A stretch of DNA of 64,000 nucleotides from Thermopolyspora flexuosa (lineage in GTDB: Bacteria; Actinomycetota; Actinomycetes; Streptosporangiales; Streptosporangiaceae), in the NCBI RefSeq assembly GCF_006716785.1, contig NZ_VFPQ01000001.1:1488001-1552000 (forward strand). Reading direction: 5' to 3'. This document shows positions 33,650-42,548 of this stretch, piece by piece. The position numbers were made by a program, and so were the translations under genes. Positions within the stretch are counted from its first letter, which is position 1. Each line of letters opens with the position of its first letter. Under the pieces are notes generated by a model. It ran no database searches. It was given only the letters and a program-made list of their open reading frames with translations, and was not told the DNA's origin.

Positions 33650-35782
33650 TCAGCGGTAGTAGTCGGGGTAGTCGGGGTCGGCGCCGCGGTGGGCGCCCCG
33701 GCGGCCGCGCGGCTTGGTGTTCTTCGGGTCGGAGGAGGCGGTGTCGCCGGTCTTCTCGGTGTAGGACGGCAGGCCCGCCTGCGGCTCCCGCTCGGGCCAG
33801 GCGAGCGGGGCGGACGGGCTGCCGGTGCCGCCGATCGTGTAGGAGCGGCCGGACAGCAGGTCGTCACCCCCGGCGTCGGGCTTCGCCGAGCCGGTCACCG
33901 TGTCGGCGTCGTCGATCGTGGCCCAGCCCGGGCTCACCTCGTACGAGGACCCGGCCGAGCCGACGGGGGCCGCGGGACGGGGCCGGTACCCGTCCCGGAA
34001 CGAGGTCTGGTACCCGGAGGTCGCCCAGGTCTCCCGGGACGACGAGGCCGGCGGCGGCTCGTCGTCGAGCACGTCGCGCACCGCGGGCCACCCGGCCTGC
34101 GGCGTCGGCGTGGCCGGTGCGGGCGGCAGCGGAGTGCCCGCCGCGGGGGTCGACGCACCCGCGCCGGAGCCCACCGGCGGCAGCGAGAACACGCCGGTCT
34201 CCGGCAGCGGCGTGCCCGCCGGGGCGGGGCCCGTCGGCGTGGGGGTACGACGGGCCGACCTGGCCGGCGGGTCGGGCATGAGACCCGCGGGGGTCGCCGA
34301 CGCCGGCGGCATCGCGGGGAAGGGCTCGCTCGGGGAGCGCCGCGGCTCGGGCGTGCCGCTCTCCGGCGTGGCCGCCGGGGTGGGCGGGAACGAGCCGCTC
34401 ACCGTGGGGGCGCCGGGGAAGGAGCCGGATGCCGGCGACGGACCACCCTGCGTCGCCGCCCGGCGACCACGCGCCTCACCGGTACGGCGAGCCGCCCCGG
34501 CGGTGCCGAGCGGGTCGAGCGCGTCGGCCCGGGCGGCCGCGGCGGCCGGGCGGGGAGCGGTGGACAGCGGGTCGGCGGGCGTGCGGCGGTGCGCGCCGGT
34601 GCCCAGCGCGTCGGGCCCGGGGGCCGACCGGGGACCCGTGGTGAGCGGGTCGGCGAGCGCGTCCGCACGCGGCTGGGCGATCGGCTCGGCGAGCGCGTCA
34701 CCCGGCCGCGGCCCGGTGGTGAGCGGGTCGGCGGGCGTGCGGCGGTGCGCGCCGGTGCCGAGCGCGTCCGGTCCGGCCGACGCCGCGGCGGGCCGGGGCG
34801 CCGTGGTGAGCGGATCGGAGGAGCCGGGACGGCCCGACCCGGCGCCGATGGGGTCGGCGAGCGGGGTGGGCCGGGCGGGTGCGGCGCCCGGACGCGGGCC
34901 GGGACGCGACGAGCGGCCCTCACGCGGCTGCCGCGGTGCGCCACCGGGCCCCACCGGCTGCCGGGAGGCCGGTCCGGCGGCGGGTGCGGGACGCCCGGCG
35001 GGGCCGCCCGCGGGCGCGTGCCCGGGGCGGGCGCCGGCCGCGGCGCCGGGGCGTCCGGACGCGGGCCGGGCCGCGGCGCCGGGCTGCGGCGCCTGCGCGG
35101 CCGGGGGCGACGCGGCGGCGTTCGGCCGCAACCCCGGCGGCGCACCCGCCGGGGTCAGGCCCGGCTTCGCGCCGGCCGGGGTCGCGCCGGGGCCGGGGAA
35201 GCGTACGGTCTTGTCCTCCGCGCCCGCGGTCGACGGCGTGGCGCGGCCCGACTCCACCAGGTCGGCGAGGTTCTTGCTCTGCCGCGTCGGCAGCGGCGGG
35301 GGCGGCGCGTCGGCGGAACCGGCGGGGGAGGACTGGCCGGCCGGACGCGGGGTGCCCTGCTTGCCGTCGGCGGGGCCGCTCTCCTCGTCGCGTACCCGTG
35401 TCCAGTAGTCGTCGTCGTAGTCGTCCGAGTCGCCCCACTCGTCGCCGCGTTTCTTGCGGCCGCCCGAGCGCTGGCCGGAGCCCTTGTCAGCGGAGCCCTT
35501 GCCCTCGGACCCCTTGCCGGAGCTCTTGCCCAGGGAGGGGCGAAGGGAGCGGCGGCGTTCCTCGGGCTCGTCGTCGAGGGAGTCGAAGTCCTCCGGGAAG
35601 CTCTCGAAGAACGTGTCCTCCGCGGGCCGGGTCAACAGCCGCTTGGTCTTGCCCTCGGCCATGGCCTTGATGCGCTCGGGAGTCAGGTTGCTCTCCCGTC
35701 GCCTTCCCGACCGGATGCCGATGGTCACGATGGCGACCACCAGGAACACCACGGCGCCGAGGCCCACAATGATCGCTATCAT
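33650..35782 (-). CDS. Membrane-anchored long disordered protein
   Basis: 710 residues. One N-terminal membrane helix (MIAIIVGLGAVVFLVVAIVTIGI), then a basic patch (RSGRRRE) and a conserved-looking short region (LTPERIKAMAEGKTKRLL). About 600 residues follow that are Pro/Ala/Gly/Ser/Thr-rich and surely disordered, with an acidic cluster DSDDYDDDYW. A segment with GPDALGTGAHRRTPADPL occurs twice, 52 codons apart. With the N-terminus out, most of the chain would be in the cytoplasm. Function unknown. Third-position GC bias and the consistent frame over 2.1 kb support it as real in spite of low complexity. Confidence 0.75.
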   Translation of the reverse strand: MIAIIVGLGAVVFLVVAIVTIGIRSGRRRESNLTPERIKAMAEGKTKRLLTRPAEDTFFESFPEDFDSLDDEPEERRRSLRPSLGKSSGKGSEGKGSADKGSGQRSGGRKKRGDEWGDSDDYDDDYWTRVRDEESGPADGKQGTPRPAGQSSPAGSADAPPPPLPTRQSKNLADLVESGRATPSTAGAEDKTVRFPGPGATPAGAKPGLTPAGAPPGLRPNAAASPPAAQAPQPGAAARPASGRPGAAAGARPGHAPAGGPAGRPAPAAGPASRQPVGPGGAPRQPREGRSSRPGPRPGAAPARPTPLADPIGAGSGRPGSSDPLTTAPRPAAASAGPDALGTGAHRRTPADPLTTGPRPGDALAEPIAQPRADALADPLTTGPRSAPGPDALGTGAHRRTPADPLSTAPRPAAAAARADALDPLGTAGAARRTGEARGRRAATQGGPSPASGSFPGAPTVSGSFPPTPAATPESGTPEPRRSPSEPFPAMPPASATPAGLMPDPPARSARRTPTPTGPAPAGTPLPETGVFSLPPVGSGAGASTPAAGTPLPPAPATPTPQAGWPAVRDVLDDEPPPASSSRETWATSGYQTSFRDGYRPRPAAPVGSAGSSYEVSPGWATIDDADTVTGSAKPDAGGDDLLSGRSYTIGGTGSPSAPLAWPEREPQAGLPSYTEKTGDTASSDPKNTKPRGRRGAHRGADPDYPDYYR
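34567..34769. repeat. In-frame direct repeat inside the disordered protein
   Basis: A nearly identical stretch of about 46 bp at 34567-34613 recurs at 34723-34769, offset 156 bp (52 codons). On the minus strand it encodes GPDALGTGAHRRTPADPL followed by STAPRP or TTGPRP. It looks like recent internal duplication. Confidence 0.7.
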
Positions 35783-35974
35783 CGCACCGTCCTTGTGGCC
35801 GTGCGGGCCATGGCCGTCCAGAGGCGCCGGCGAGATCGCGCGGCCATCAACGCGATCTTCCCCCTTCGATCACCTGCGCGCAGAGATTGGATCTGATTGT
35901 GTCCGACCACTATGACCGCTGTCACACCTTAAGTGAAGATCTGATAACCATTGCATCCTCCGGTCCGGAGCACG

Positions 35975-36511
35975 TCACTCGATGCCCGTGGCGGTGATAC
36001 GGCCCCGGGCGATGGTGTGATTCGCGATGGCCGGCAGGGTTTCGGTCAGCCCGGCACCCTCCCCCAGATCCAGCCTCGTGTCGAGCGCATAGACACTGAA
36101 CCGATAGCTGTCGCCGTCCCGGCACGGCGGGTCGTAGCCCACCTTGCCGCCGGTCCCGCGGCCCTGCCGGGCGCCCTGCGGCACACCGTTCTCGATCAGC
36201 ACGGTGGTGCGGTGGTCGATGTTGAACACCACCCAGTGCACCGCCGAACCTTTCGGCGAGCTGGTGTCGGCCACGAGGGCGATCGACTTGGCCGTGGAGG
36301 GAATGTTCGACCAGCGCAGCGGCGGGTTGTTCCCGCTGCCGCAGGCGTACTCCCGTGGCAGGGGAGCTCCGTCGCGGAACTGCGAGCTGGTCACGGTCAC
36401 CGAGTCCAGCGGCCGGTCCGCGCCGGCGGTACCACAGCCGGACGCCACGACCCCCACGGTCACCAGCATCACCGCGAGGCCCTTGCGTCCGGCCTTTCTC
36501 CCCTGCCCCAT
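35975..36511 (-). CDS. PEBP family (YbhB/YbcL-like) lipoprotein
   Basis: 178 residues. Signal with lipobox: KGLAVMLVTVGVVASGC. The mature domain has the phosphatidylethanolamine-binding fold motifs: PREYACGSGNNPPLRWSNIP, ALVADTSSPKG, HWVVFNID and YRFSVYALD. Bacterial PEBPs bind small anionic ligands; a precise role is unknown. The start at MGQGRKAGRKG is chosen because it gives a proper signal; the longer frame adds about 100 residues of unlikely composition. Confidence 0.88.
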   Translation of the reverse strand: MGQGRKAGRKGLAVMLVTVGVVASGCGTAGADRPLDSVTVTSSQFRDGAPLPREYACGSGNNPPLRWSNIPSTAKSIALVADTSSPKGSAVHWVVFNIDHRTTVLIENGVPQGARQGRGTGGKVGYDPPCRDGDSYRFSVYALDTRLDLGEGAGLTETLPAIANHTIARGRITATGIE

Positions 36512-36868
36512 GGTGGACGATGCTACGCGCAACTGAGCCTGCTCCTGACCGGATCGCTCGCATCGGTGGCCCCGGCGGCCGGGACAAGTGCAGCGAGCGG
36601 CCAGAATCAGGGCAGGTGGCGGCGTGTGGGCAGGGTGAGATTGCCCACAGCCCCGGCTTCGTGATCTTATCCCGCTCCCCGAGTGAGCCGGTACGGCGTG
36701 CACGCAGGCCTGCGCCGGGACGTGTGGCCGGCGCGCAGGAAGACCGGCGGAACGAGCGGTTCCGTGGCCCATGGCCGCGCCGCACGCCGCCGTGCCGGTG
36801 ATCGGCACGGCGGCGGAGACGGAGGGGGAGACGAGCGGGAGCCGGGAGGGGAGACGCCGTCTCCCCGG
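36512..36868. other. Intergenic region, nothing found
   Basis: About 360 bp between the serine hydrolase stop and the PEBP start, both on the minus strand. It should hold the PEBP promoter. No frame, repeat or RNA gene is convincing. Confidence 0.4.
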
Positions 36869-38155
36869 TCAGCGCAGCCAGGGCGCGGTGTGGCTCCGCG
36901 GCGGGATGCCGGCGGCCGACCTCGCCGCCGGGGCGTCGCCCTCGGCCTGCCCGGTGCCGCAGATCGCGCCGACCAGGTGCCGCCGCCAGGCCTCCTCACC
37001 GGCCGCCGCCTCCGGGTGCCACATCGTGTTGATGCCGGACGCCACGAACCTGGTGCCGTCCTCGGCGGCGGCGGCCACCGTGAGCATGCCGATGACCCCG
37101 CCGTCGTGGCCCCACACCGGGCCGCACGGCACGGTGAACCGCACCAGGCCGAGGCCGTAGTCGAGCGGGAGGTCCGCCAGGCCGGGGCCCGGGAGGACCG
37201 GCACCGTGGCGCGCATCTCGGCCAGCCGCGCCGCGCTGATCAGGCGCCCGCCGCCCAGCGCCGCGAAGAAGCGGTTGAGGTCGTCCATCGTGGACACCAG
37301 CGCGCCCGCCGTACCGGCCCACGACATGTCATAGGTGCTGAAGTCCCGCAGCGGGAAGGAGCCCATCGCGGAGGTGTACGCCCTGGCGTGCGGCTCCGGC
37401 AGGTGCGGCGTCCGCGGGAAGAAGGTGCGGGTGAGCCCGGCGCGCCGGATCACGTGCTCGGTGACGTACCGCTCGGCGGGCATCCCGGTGACCTTGGCGA
37501 GCAGCAGGCCGAGCACGATGTAGTTGGTGTTCGAGTAGACGCCCGGAAGCTCGCCCGGCCTGCCCGACGGCCCCACCTCGAGCCCGAGCCGCACCAGCTC
37601 GTGCGGGGTGAACCGGCGGAACCGCACCCGCTCGATGCTCTCCGGGCCGGTGAAGATCGCCTCGTCGTGGTCGCCCAGGTGGCTGGTGTGGTTGAGCAGC
37701 ATGCGGACCGTGATGCGCCGGTCGGGCAGCAGGCCCGGCAGGTACCGCTCCACCGGGTCGTCGAGCCGGATCCGGCCGAGGTCCACCTGCTGCACGACGG
37801 CGGTGGCGACGAAGGTCTTGGTGACGCTGCCGATGCGGTGGTACATGTCCGGCCGCATGGGCCGCCCGCGCTCCAGGTCGGCGAGGCCCGCCGCGCCCCG
37901 CCAGTGCTCCCGCCCGGCCCGCACCGCCGAGTAGGCGCCCGCGACCCCGCCCGCGGGCACCTCGTCGAGCGTGCGCTGCAGCTCCCGCCGGTCGAGCCGC
38001 GGCGCCGCCGCGTCGGTGGCGGCCGGGGCGACGCCCGTGCCGGCGAGCAGCACGCCGAGCCCCAGCGCGACGATCGCCCGCACGCGGCCGCGCGGCCTGC
38101 TGCGGCCTGCGCCGGTGCGATTCCGCCGACGTCCCAACCGGAGAGCGCCCTTCAT
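36869..38155 (-). CDS. Secreted serine hydrolase, beta-lactamase/DD-peptidase class C fold
   Basis: 428 residues. Export signal: a basic start with many Arg, then AIVALGLGVLLAGTGVAPA. Active-site elements are SVTK (Ser and Lys of SxxK) in RIGSVTKTFVATA, YSN in YSNTNYIVLG, and HDG in WGHDGGVIGM. The family includes D-Ala-D-Ala carboxypeptidases, esterases and beta-lactamase-like enzymes acting outside the cell. The second in-frame ATG (MKGALRLG) is chosen because GGGGAGG lies six bases before it. Divergent from the PH-domain operon. Confidence 0.9.
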   Translation of the reverse strand: MKGALRLGRRRNRTGAGRSRPRGRVRAIVALGLGVLLAGTGVAPAATDAAAPRLDRRELQRTLDEVPAGGVAGAYSAVRAGREHWRGAAGLADLERGRPMRPDMYHRIGSVTKTFVATAVVQQVDLGRIRLDDPVERYLPGLLPDRRITVRMLLNHTSHLGDHDEAIFTGPESIERVRFRRFTPHELVRLGLEVGPSGRPGELPGVYSNTNYIVLGLLLAKVTGMPAERYVTEHVIRRAGLTRTFFPRTPHLPEPHARAYTSAMGSFPLRDFSTYDMSWAGTAGALVSTMDDLNRFFAALGGGRLISAARLAEMRATVPVLPGPGLADLPLDYGLGLVRFTVPCGPVWGHDGGVIGMLTVAAAAEDGTRFVASGINTMWHPEAAAGEEAWRRHLVGAICGTGQAEGDAPAARSAAGIPPRSHTAPWLR

Positions 38156-38333
38156 CGGTCCTCCCCGGCTCGGTGCCATGCCAAGATCACCGTACGGCGG
38201 GCAGGCCGGAGATGCGCGCGATTATGTCCGCGTATGCCGCGTTCGGCGGGTACCGGCCACGGAGCCGCGCGCCCGCCCCGGCATGATCGGGATGACAGCG
38301 GGCTCCACAACCATCGACGACTAGGGTTGAGAC

Positions 38334-38849
38334 GTGACAATCGCCCTGCGTGACCCCGAGCATCGGATCTCGCCACGCGCCGTGCTGCTGTGGCTGGTCC
38401 ACAACGTGATCTGGGCGGCGATCCAGGTGGGGGCCGTCCTGTTCGCCGTGTCCCAGATCGACTGGAGCGGCTGGACCTGGCTACCGGGGTGGATCCAGGA
38501 CAACATCCGCCTGCTCCCGGTGATCGTCGCGGCCATCTGCTTCCCGCTCGCCTTCATCGAGGCGTTCTGGCGGTACGCGGTGCACCGCTGGGAGTTCACC
38601 GGCGACGTGGTGTACGCCCGGTCCGGCTGGATCAGCCGCGAGTGGGTGTTCGTGCCGGTGAGCCGGGTGCAGACGGTGGACAAGTCGCAGGGCTGGCTGG
38701 AGCGGGCGTTCGGCCTCGCCACCCTGAAGATCAGGACGGCCTCGCACGCGGGCTCGACCTCGATCAAGGGCCTCGACTTCACGGTCGCCGCCGAGCTCGC
38801 CGAGCGCATCGCCCAGCGCGCCAAGCAGGTGCGGGACGACGCGACATGA
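38334..38849 (+). CDS. Bacterial PH-domain (DUF304, YdbS-like) membrane protein
   Basis: 171 residues with two membrane segments (LLWLVHNVIWAAIQVGAVLF; LLPVIVAAICFPLAFIEAF). A bPH_2 domain follows: YAVHRWEFTGDVVYARSGWISREWVFVPVSRVQTVDK in three pieces, then ATLKIRTAS and GSTSIKGL. GTG start. Its stop overlaps the ATG of the next gene (ATGA). Together they form the YdbS/YdbT pair found in many Gram-positive bacteria; role at the membrane not established. Confidence 0.9.
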   Translation: MTIALRDPEHRISPRAVLLWLVHNVIWAAIQVGAVLFAVSQIDWSGWTWLPGWIQDNIRLLPVIVAAICFPLAFIEAFWRYAVHRWEFTGDVVYARSGWISREWVFVPVSRVQTVDKSQGWLERAFGLATLKIRTASHAGSTSIKGLDFTVAAELAERIAQRAKQVRDDAT

Positions 38850-40573
38850 GCACGCCGTACCACGAGACCGGATCCGGTCCCGCCCTGCCGCACCCGCCCG
38901 CCCCCGGCGCGCCCGGGCCGGGCGGCCCTCCCGGCGCGCCGGTGCACCCGCAGGCGCCGGTCCCGGTGCTCCCGCCCGCCCGGCTGAGCCCGCGCGTGCT
39001 GCTCATCGACCCGCTGCGCACGCTGCGCTCGCTCCTCCTGCCGCTCGTCGGCGTGCTGTTCGTGGGCGGCTTCTCGCCCCGGTCGTTCCTGTGGGCCGCG
39101 CTCGGCGTGGTGCTCACGATCATCTACACCACGGTGCGGTGGGCCACGTTCACCTACCAGGTGGTGGGGGACCGGCTGGAGCTGCGCCGCTCGCTGATCG
39201 GCCGGTCGATCCGCACCATCCCGCTCGACCGCATCCGCGGCGTGGACGTCAGCACCCCGCCGCTGCACCGGCTGCTCGGGCTCGCCGTGCTCCGGATCGA
39301 CACCGGCGCGAGCGGCGAGGAGTCCCAGGAGGGCGAGCTGAACGCGCTCACCGTGGCGGACGCCGAACGGGTACGGACCGTGCTGCTCCGCCGCGCGGCC
39401 GAGGTGCACGCCGCCGACGGGCAGGCCACGGCCCCGGCCGCCGAGCCCGGCGCGGAGGGCACGGCCGTGCCCGTGGCCCCGGCCACGCCGCCGCCGGGGG
39501 CGCCGGAGGCGCAGGCCGCGGCGCCGTACGGCGAGCCGCCCGCGCCGCCCGAGCACACGCTCGCCCGCGTGCCGCGCCGCTGGCTGCTCTACGGTCCCCT
39601 CTCCGGGGCCTACCTGCTCACCCCGTTCGCCCTGGTCGCCGGTGCGATCGGCGTGGCGTTCCAGGCGGCGGAGGAGTTCGGGATCAGCGCGAGCACCGCA
39701 CGCAGCATCGGCGAGTGGCTGCTGGCGCACCCGTACCTGCTGATCGGCGCGGCCGTGGTGCTCGTGCTCGCCATGCCGGTGGTCGGCGGCCTCACCTACG
39801 CGGTGCTGCACTGGGAGTTCACGCTGCGCCGCCGCGACGGGTTCCTCGTCGCCGAGCGCGGCCTGATCGACCGCCGCAGCGTCTCGCTGGAGATCGCCCG
39901 GATCCGCGGCTACGAGCTGCTCGAGGGCCTCGGCGAGCGGCTCGCCGGGGTGGCGCGGCTGCGCGCCCTCGTCACCGGGCTCGGCGACGCGCGCACCCGC
40001 GGCCAGCTGCTGCCGGTGACGCCCCGCCGGTACGCCCTCGGCGTCGCCGCCGAGGCGGTCTGGCCGTTCACCGGGGATCTGGAGCCGCACCCGCGGGCGG
40101 CGCTGCGGCGGCGCCTGTTCCGCGCGGTCGCCCCGTGGGCCGCGCTCGCGGTCGCCGGGTTCGCGACCGGGTGGCCGGTGGTGGCGTGGCCCGCCGTGGT
40201 CCTCGCCGTCCTCGGCGTCCCGCTCGGCATCGACCGGTACCGCGCGCTCGGCCACACCTTCGACGGCGAGCACCTCGCGGTGCGGTCGGGCTCGCTGCGC
40301 CGCGTCCAGGCGCACCTCGAGGGGCGGGCGGTGGTCGGCTGGACGATCCGGCAGAGCTGGTTCCAGCGGCGGTCCCGCCTGGTGACCGTGGTCGCCGGGG
40401 TCGGCGCGGGCGGCGGTGGCTACTCGGCGGTCGACGCGGGCGAGGACCAGGGCGTCGAGTTCATCGCACGGGTCACCCCGGACTGGATCCGTCCCTTCCG
40501 CGCCGAGGGGGAGCGGGCGCCCGCGGCGGGCCGGGCGGCGACGGACGCCACCCCGCCCGAGGCGGCGGGCTGA
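38846..40573 (+). CDS. Bacterial PH-domain (DUF304, YdbT-like) membrane protein
   Basis: 575 residues. A Pro-rich N-terminus (about 1-45) is followed by repeated units of paired membrane helices and a bPH_2 domain. Unit 1 has YQVVGDRLELRRSLIGR and IPLDRIRGVDVSTPP. Unit 2 has HWEFTLRRRDGFLVAERG and LEIARIRGYELLEG. A degenerate third unit has DGEHLAVRSGSLRR. Translationally coupled to the shorter YdbS-like gene. Confidence 0.9.
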   Translation: MSTPYHETGSGPALPHPPAPGAPGPGGPPGAPVHPQAPVPVLPPARLSPRVLLIDPLRTLRSLLLPLVGVLFVGGFSPRSFLWAALGVVLTIIYTTVRWATFTYQVVGDRLELRRSLIGRSIRTIPLDRIRGVDVSTPPLHRLLGLAVLRIDTGASGEESQEGELNALTVADAERVRTVLLRRAAEVHAADGQATAPAAEPGAEGTAVPVAPATPPPGAPEAQAAAPYGEPPAPPEHTLARVPRRWLLYGPLSGAYLLTPFALVAGAIGVAFQAAEEFGISASTARSIGEWLLAHPYLLIGAAVVLVLAMPVVGGLTYAVLHWEFTLRRRDGFLVAERGLIDRRSVSLEIARIRGYELLEGLGERLAGVARLRALVTGLGDARTRGQLLPVTPRRYALGVAAEAVWPFTGDLEPHPRAALRRRLFRAVAPWAALAVAGFATGWPVVAWPAVVLAVLGVPLGIDRYRALGHTFDGEHLAVRSGSLRRVQAHLEGRAVVGWTIRQSWFQRRSRLVTVVAGVGAGGGGYSAVDAGEDQGVEFIARVTPDWIRPFRAEGERAPAAGRAATDATPPEAAG

Positions 40574-40675
40574 GCCCGGCACGCGAACACCCCGCGGGGA
40601 CGGCGTCGACGGACGACACGGGGGACCGCCGCGGCGGAATCGCCCGGGCGGCGGCGCGGAACCGGTGCGGCGGGA

Positions 40676-42061
40676 TCAGTCCTGGCGGCGGGCGCCGAAC
40701 ATGATCTCGTCCCAGGTGGGGACGGAGGCGCGGCGGCTGCGCTTGCGGCCGCGCACCGCCTTCGCCGGCTTGACGGGCTGCGGCGGCGGGACCGGCTGCG
40801 GCGGCGGAACGGGCTGGGGCGGCGGCACCGGCTGCGGCGCCGCGGGCCGCGGGGCGGCCTCGGCGGCCTGGCCCGGAACACCCTCGGCCGGCGCGGCCTC
40901 GGTGCTCTCCGCGCTCGGGCGCGCGGCGGGCACGGCGACGGGCTCCGGCGTGGGCTCGACCACCCGCGGCTCGGGCACCACGACCTCGGGCTCGGGCTTC
41001 GCCGTGGCGGCGGGCTCGGCATTCGGCGCGTCGGCCACCGCGGCGCCGCCGGACGCGTCACCCTGCGCCGCCGTACCGCTCGCGGCCGGCTCCGCGGCCG
41101 TACGGCCCGTCTCCACGGGGGCCGGCGGCCGGAACGGGACCGGCGGCGGCGCGAACGGCACGCCGGGCGGCGGCGTCTGGGACTCCACGGGCGCCGCCGG
41201 GCGCGCGCCGGCCCGGTTGGTCTCGTCGCCGAGGACAGCGGCGGGCAGGCCGAGCGGCTCGCGGCCCGCGGGCGGGCGGCGGTCGGCCGGCGGACGCAGC
41301 GACTCGGCGGTGATGAGGTCGGCCTCGGGGTCGGCGGGAACCGGGGAGACGGCCGGGCGCCCGGGCGCCTCGGGGCGCAGCGGGGTCGGCGGCGTCGGTG
41401 TGCCCGCCGAGGCGGACGGGCCGCGCTTCGCCGCCAGCCGGGGGACGAGCGGCGTCACCGTGGTGTCCTCGTCCGGCTCCACGTAGTCGACGGCGGAGAG
41501 GCGCATGGCCTCCTCGTCGTGCGGGGTGATGTGGCGGCGCCGGGGGTCGAAGAGCCACTCCGCATGCCGGGTGGTGCCGTTCCACACGTAGCCGAGCTTC
41601 ACCCGCCACAGGCCGTCGTCGCGCTTGCAGGAGTCCCAGTCGATCTCGTCGCTCGACACCCCCCGGCGCATCAGCCGCTCGGCGACGAGTTCACCGAGGG
41701 TCGGCCGCGGCCCGTTGGTCTCGCCCGGCAGACGCACCGCGACGCGCTGCGCCTGCTGAGCCATGTACTCGCGCTCTTGCAGCACGGGTCCCTCGAACCA
41801 GCGGACCCGCTCCACGGGGATGCCCGCGGTCGCGGCGATCTCCTCGGCGGTCTCTCCCGCGCGGATGCGCGCCTGGATCTCCTTCGGGCGCAACGGACTC
41901 TCCACTTCGATCTCGTACTGGCCGAGACGGGAGAAGTTGCCGCGGACGGCCGCACGGAGCCGGTCGTCGACCGGGAGCGTGAAGCGCGTACCCCTGCCGG
42001 CGGTCGCCAGCACGAGGTACGTGCCGTCCTCGCTCACCGCGACGAGTCGGAGCTCCTGCAT
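40676..42061 (-). CDS. sepH: SepH, FtsZ-associated cell division protein (DUF3071)
   Basis: 461 residues. It starts MQELRLVAVSEDGTYLVLA, the conserved DUF3071 opening, and carries a helix-turn-helix-like segment (ARIRAGETAEEIAATAGIPVERV). WFEGPVLQEREYMAQQA and VKLGYVWNGTTRHAEW follow. A long Pro/Ala linker with PPPQPV repeats leads to the conserved end PTWDEIMFG. In Streptomyces, SepH binds FtsZ and promotes filament assembly through the HTH region. The start is set by the conserved opening, with GAAGGGA upstream; longer frames add unlikely sequence. Confidence 0.95.
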   Translation of the reverse strand: MQELRLVAVSEDGTYLVLATAGRGTRFTLPVDDRLRAAVRGNFSRLGQYEIEVESPLRPKEIQARIRAGETAEEIAATAGIPVERVRWFEGPVLQEREYMAQQAQRVAVRLPGETNGPRPTLGELVAERLMRRGVSSDEIDWDSCKRDDGLWRVKLGYVWNGTTRHAEWLFDPRRRHITPHDEEAMRLSAVDYVEPDEDTTVTPLVPRLAAKRGPSASAGTPTPPTPLRPEAPGRPAVSPVPADPEADLITAESLRPPADRRPPAGREPLGLPAAVLGDETNRAGARPAAPVESQTPPPGVPFAPPPVPFRPPAPVETGRTAAEPAASGTAAQGDASGGAAVADAPNAEPAATAKPEPEVVVPEPRVVEPTPEPVAVPAARPSAESTEAAPAEGVPGQAAEAAPRPAAPQPVPPPQPVPPPQPVPPPQPVKPAKAVRGRKRSRRASVPTWDEIMFGARRQD

Positions 42062-42548
42062 GCGAGTCCCTTCGTCGTCGTGCTCAATCTTCCCCCGGAC
42101 CCTTGAGTCTGTCGCGAGAGTCGTTTCCCTTCCAGCACCGTACCCGGCATGTCCGAACATCGCCTTCCTCGGGGGTGCCAGAGTCGCGGTGACGCCGGGC
42201 ACTTTTGTCGTGTTTACCCTTATACACACTTTCGGTGTGCCGCAACCGGGTACGGCCCTGGACGAATTCTCGCGTGTCGCGGGCGATCGCGGCGTGGACT
42301 TGGGCGAAGAGCTCGAAGAAGAATTCACGCGCCCACATCCTCAGCCAGGTCGTGCCCACCTCGCCGCCGGTTTACCGACTCCTTGCCGTCGGCCCCGGCC
42401 CACTGCACACCGTCTCATCCGGGAGCGGGAAAGCAAGCCGACACGCCGGGGCAGAGTGCCGATCACGTGGTGATTCCGTCCGAACGCGCGGGCAACGGTC
42501 ACCCGCGCCGTGCCGTCCGTGCCGGTCAGGGCACCGCCCGGGTACGGC
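42062..42548. other. Intergenic region upstream of sepH
   Basis: About 490 bp, lower GC than its surroundings, between sepH and the lactone-oxidase stop. A candidate sepH promoter is at 42219-42245 (minus strand). A 91-codon minus-strand frame inside it lacks a ribosome site and normal codon bias. Confidence 0.45.
42219..42245 (-). promoter_or_regulatory. Candidate sepH promoter
   Basis: On the minus strand TTGCGG (42245-42240) and TATAAG (42224-42219) are spaced by 15 bp, and a cacac/gtgtg inverted repeat fills the spacer. It lies about 160 bp upstream of the sepH ATG. The spacer is short, so this is tentative. Confidence 0.4.

Noticed and set aside
42084-42359. 91-codon minus-strand frame upstream of sepH
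   Set aside because: No ribosome site, weak codon bias, overlaps the likely sepH promoter and has no recognisable domain.
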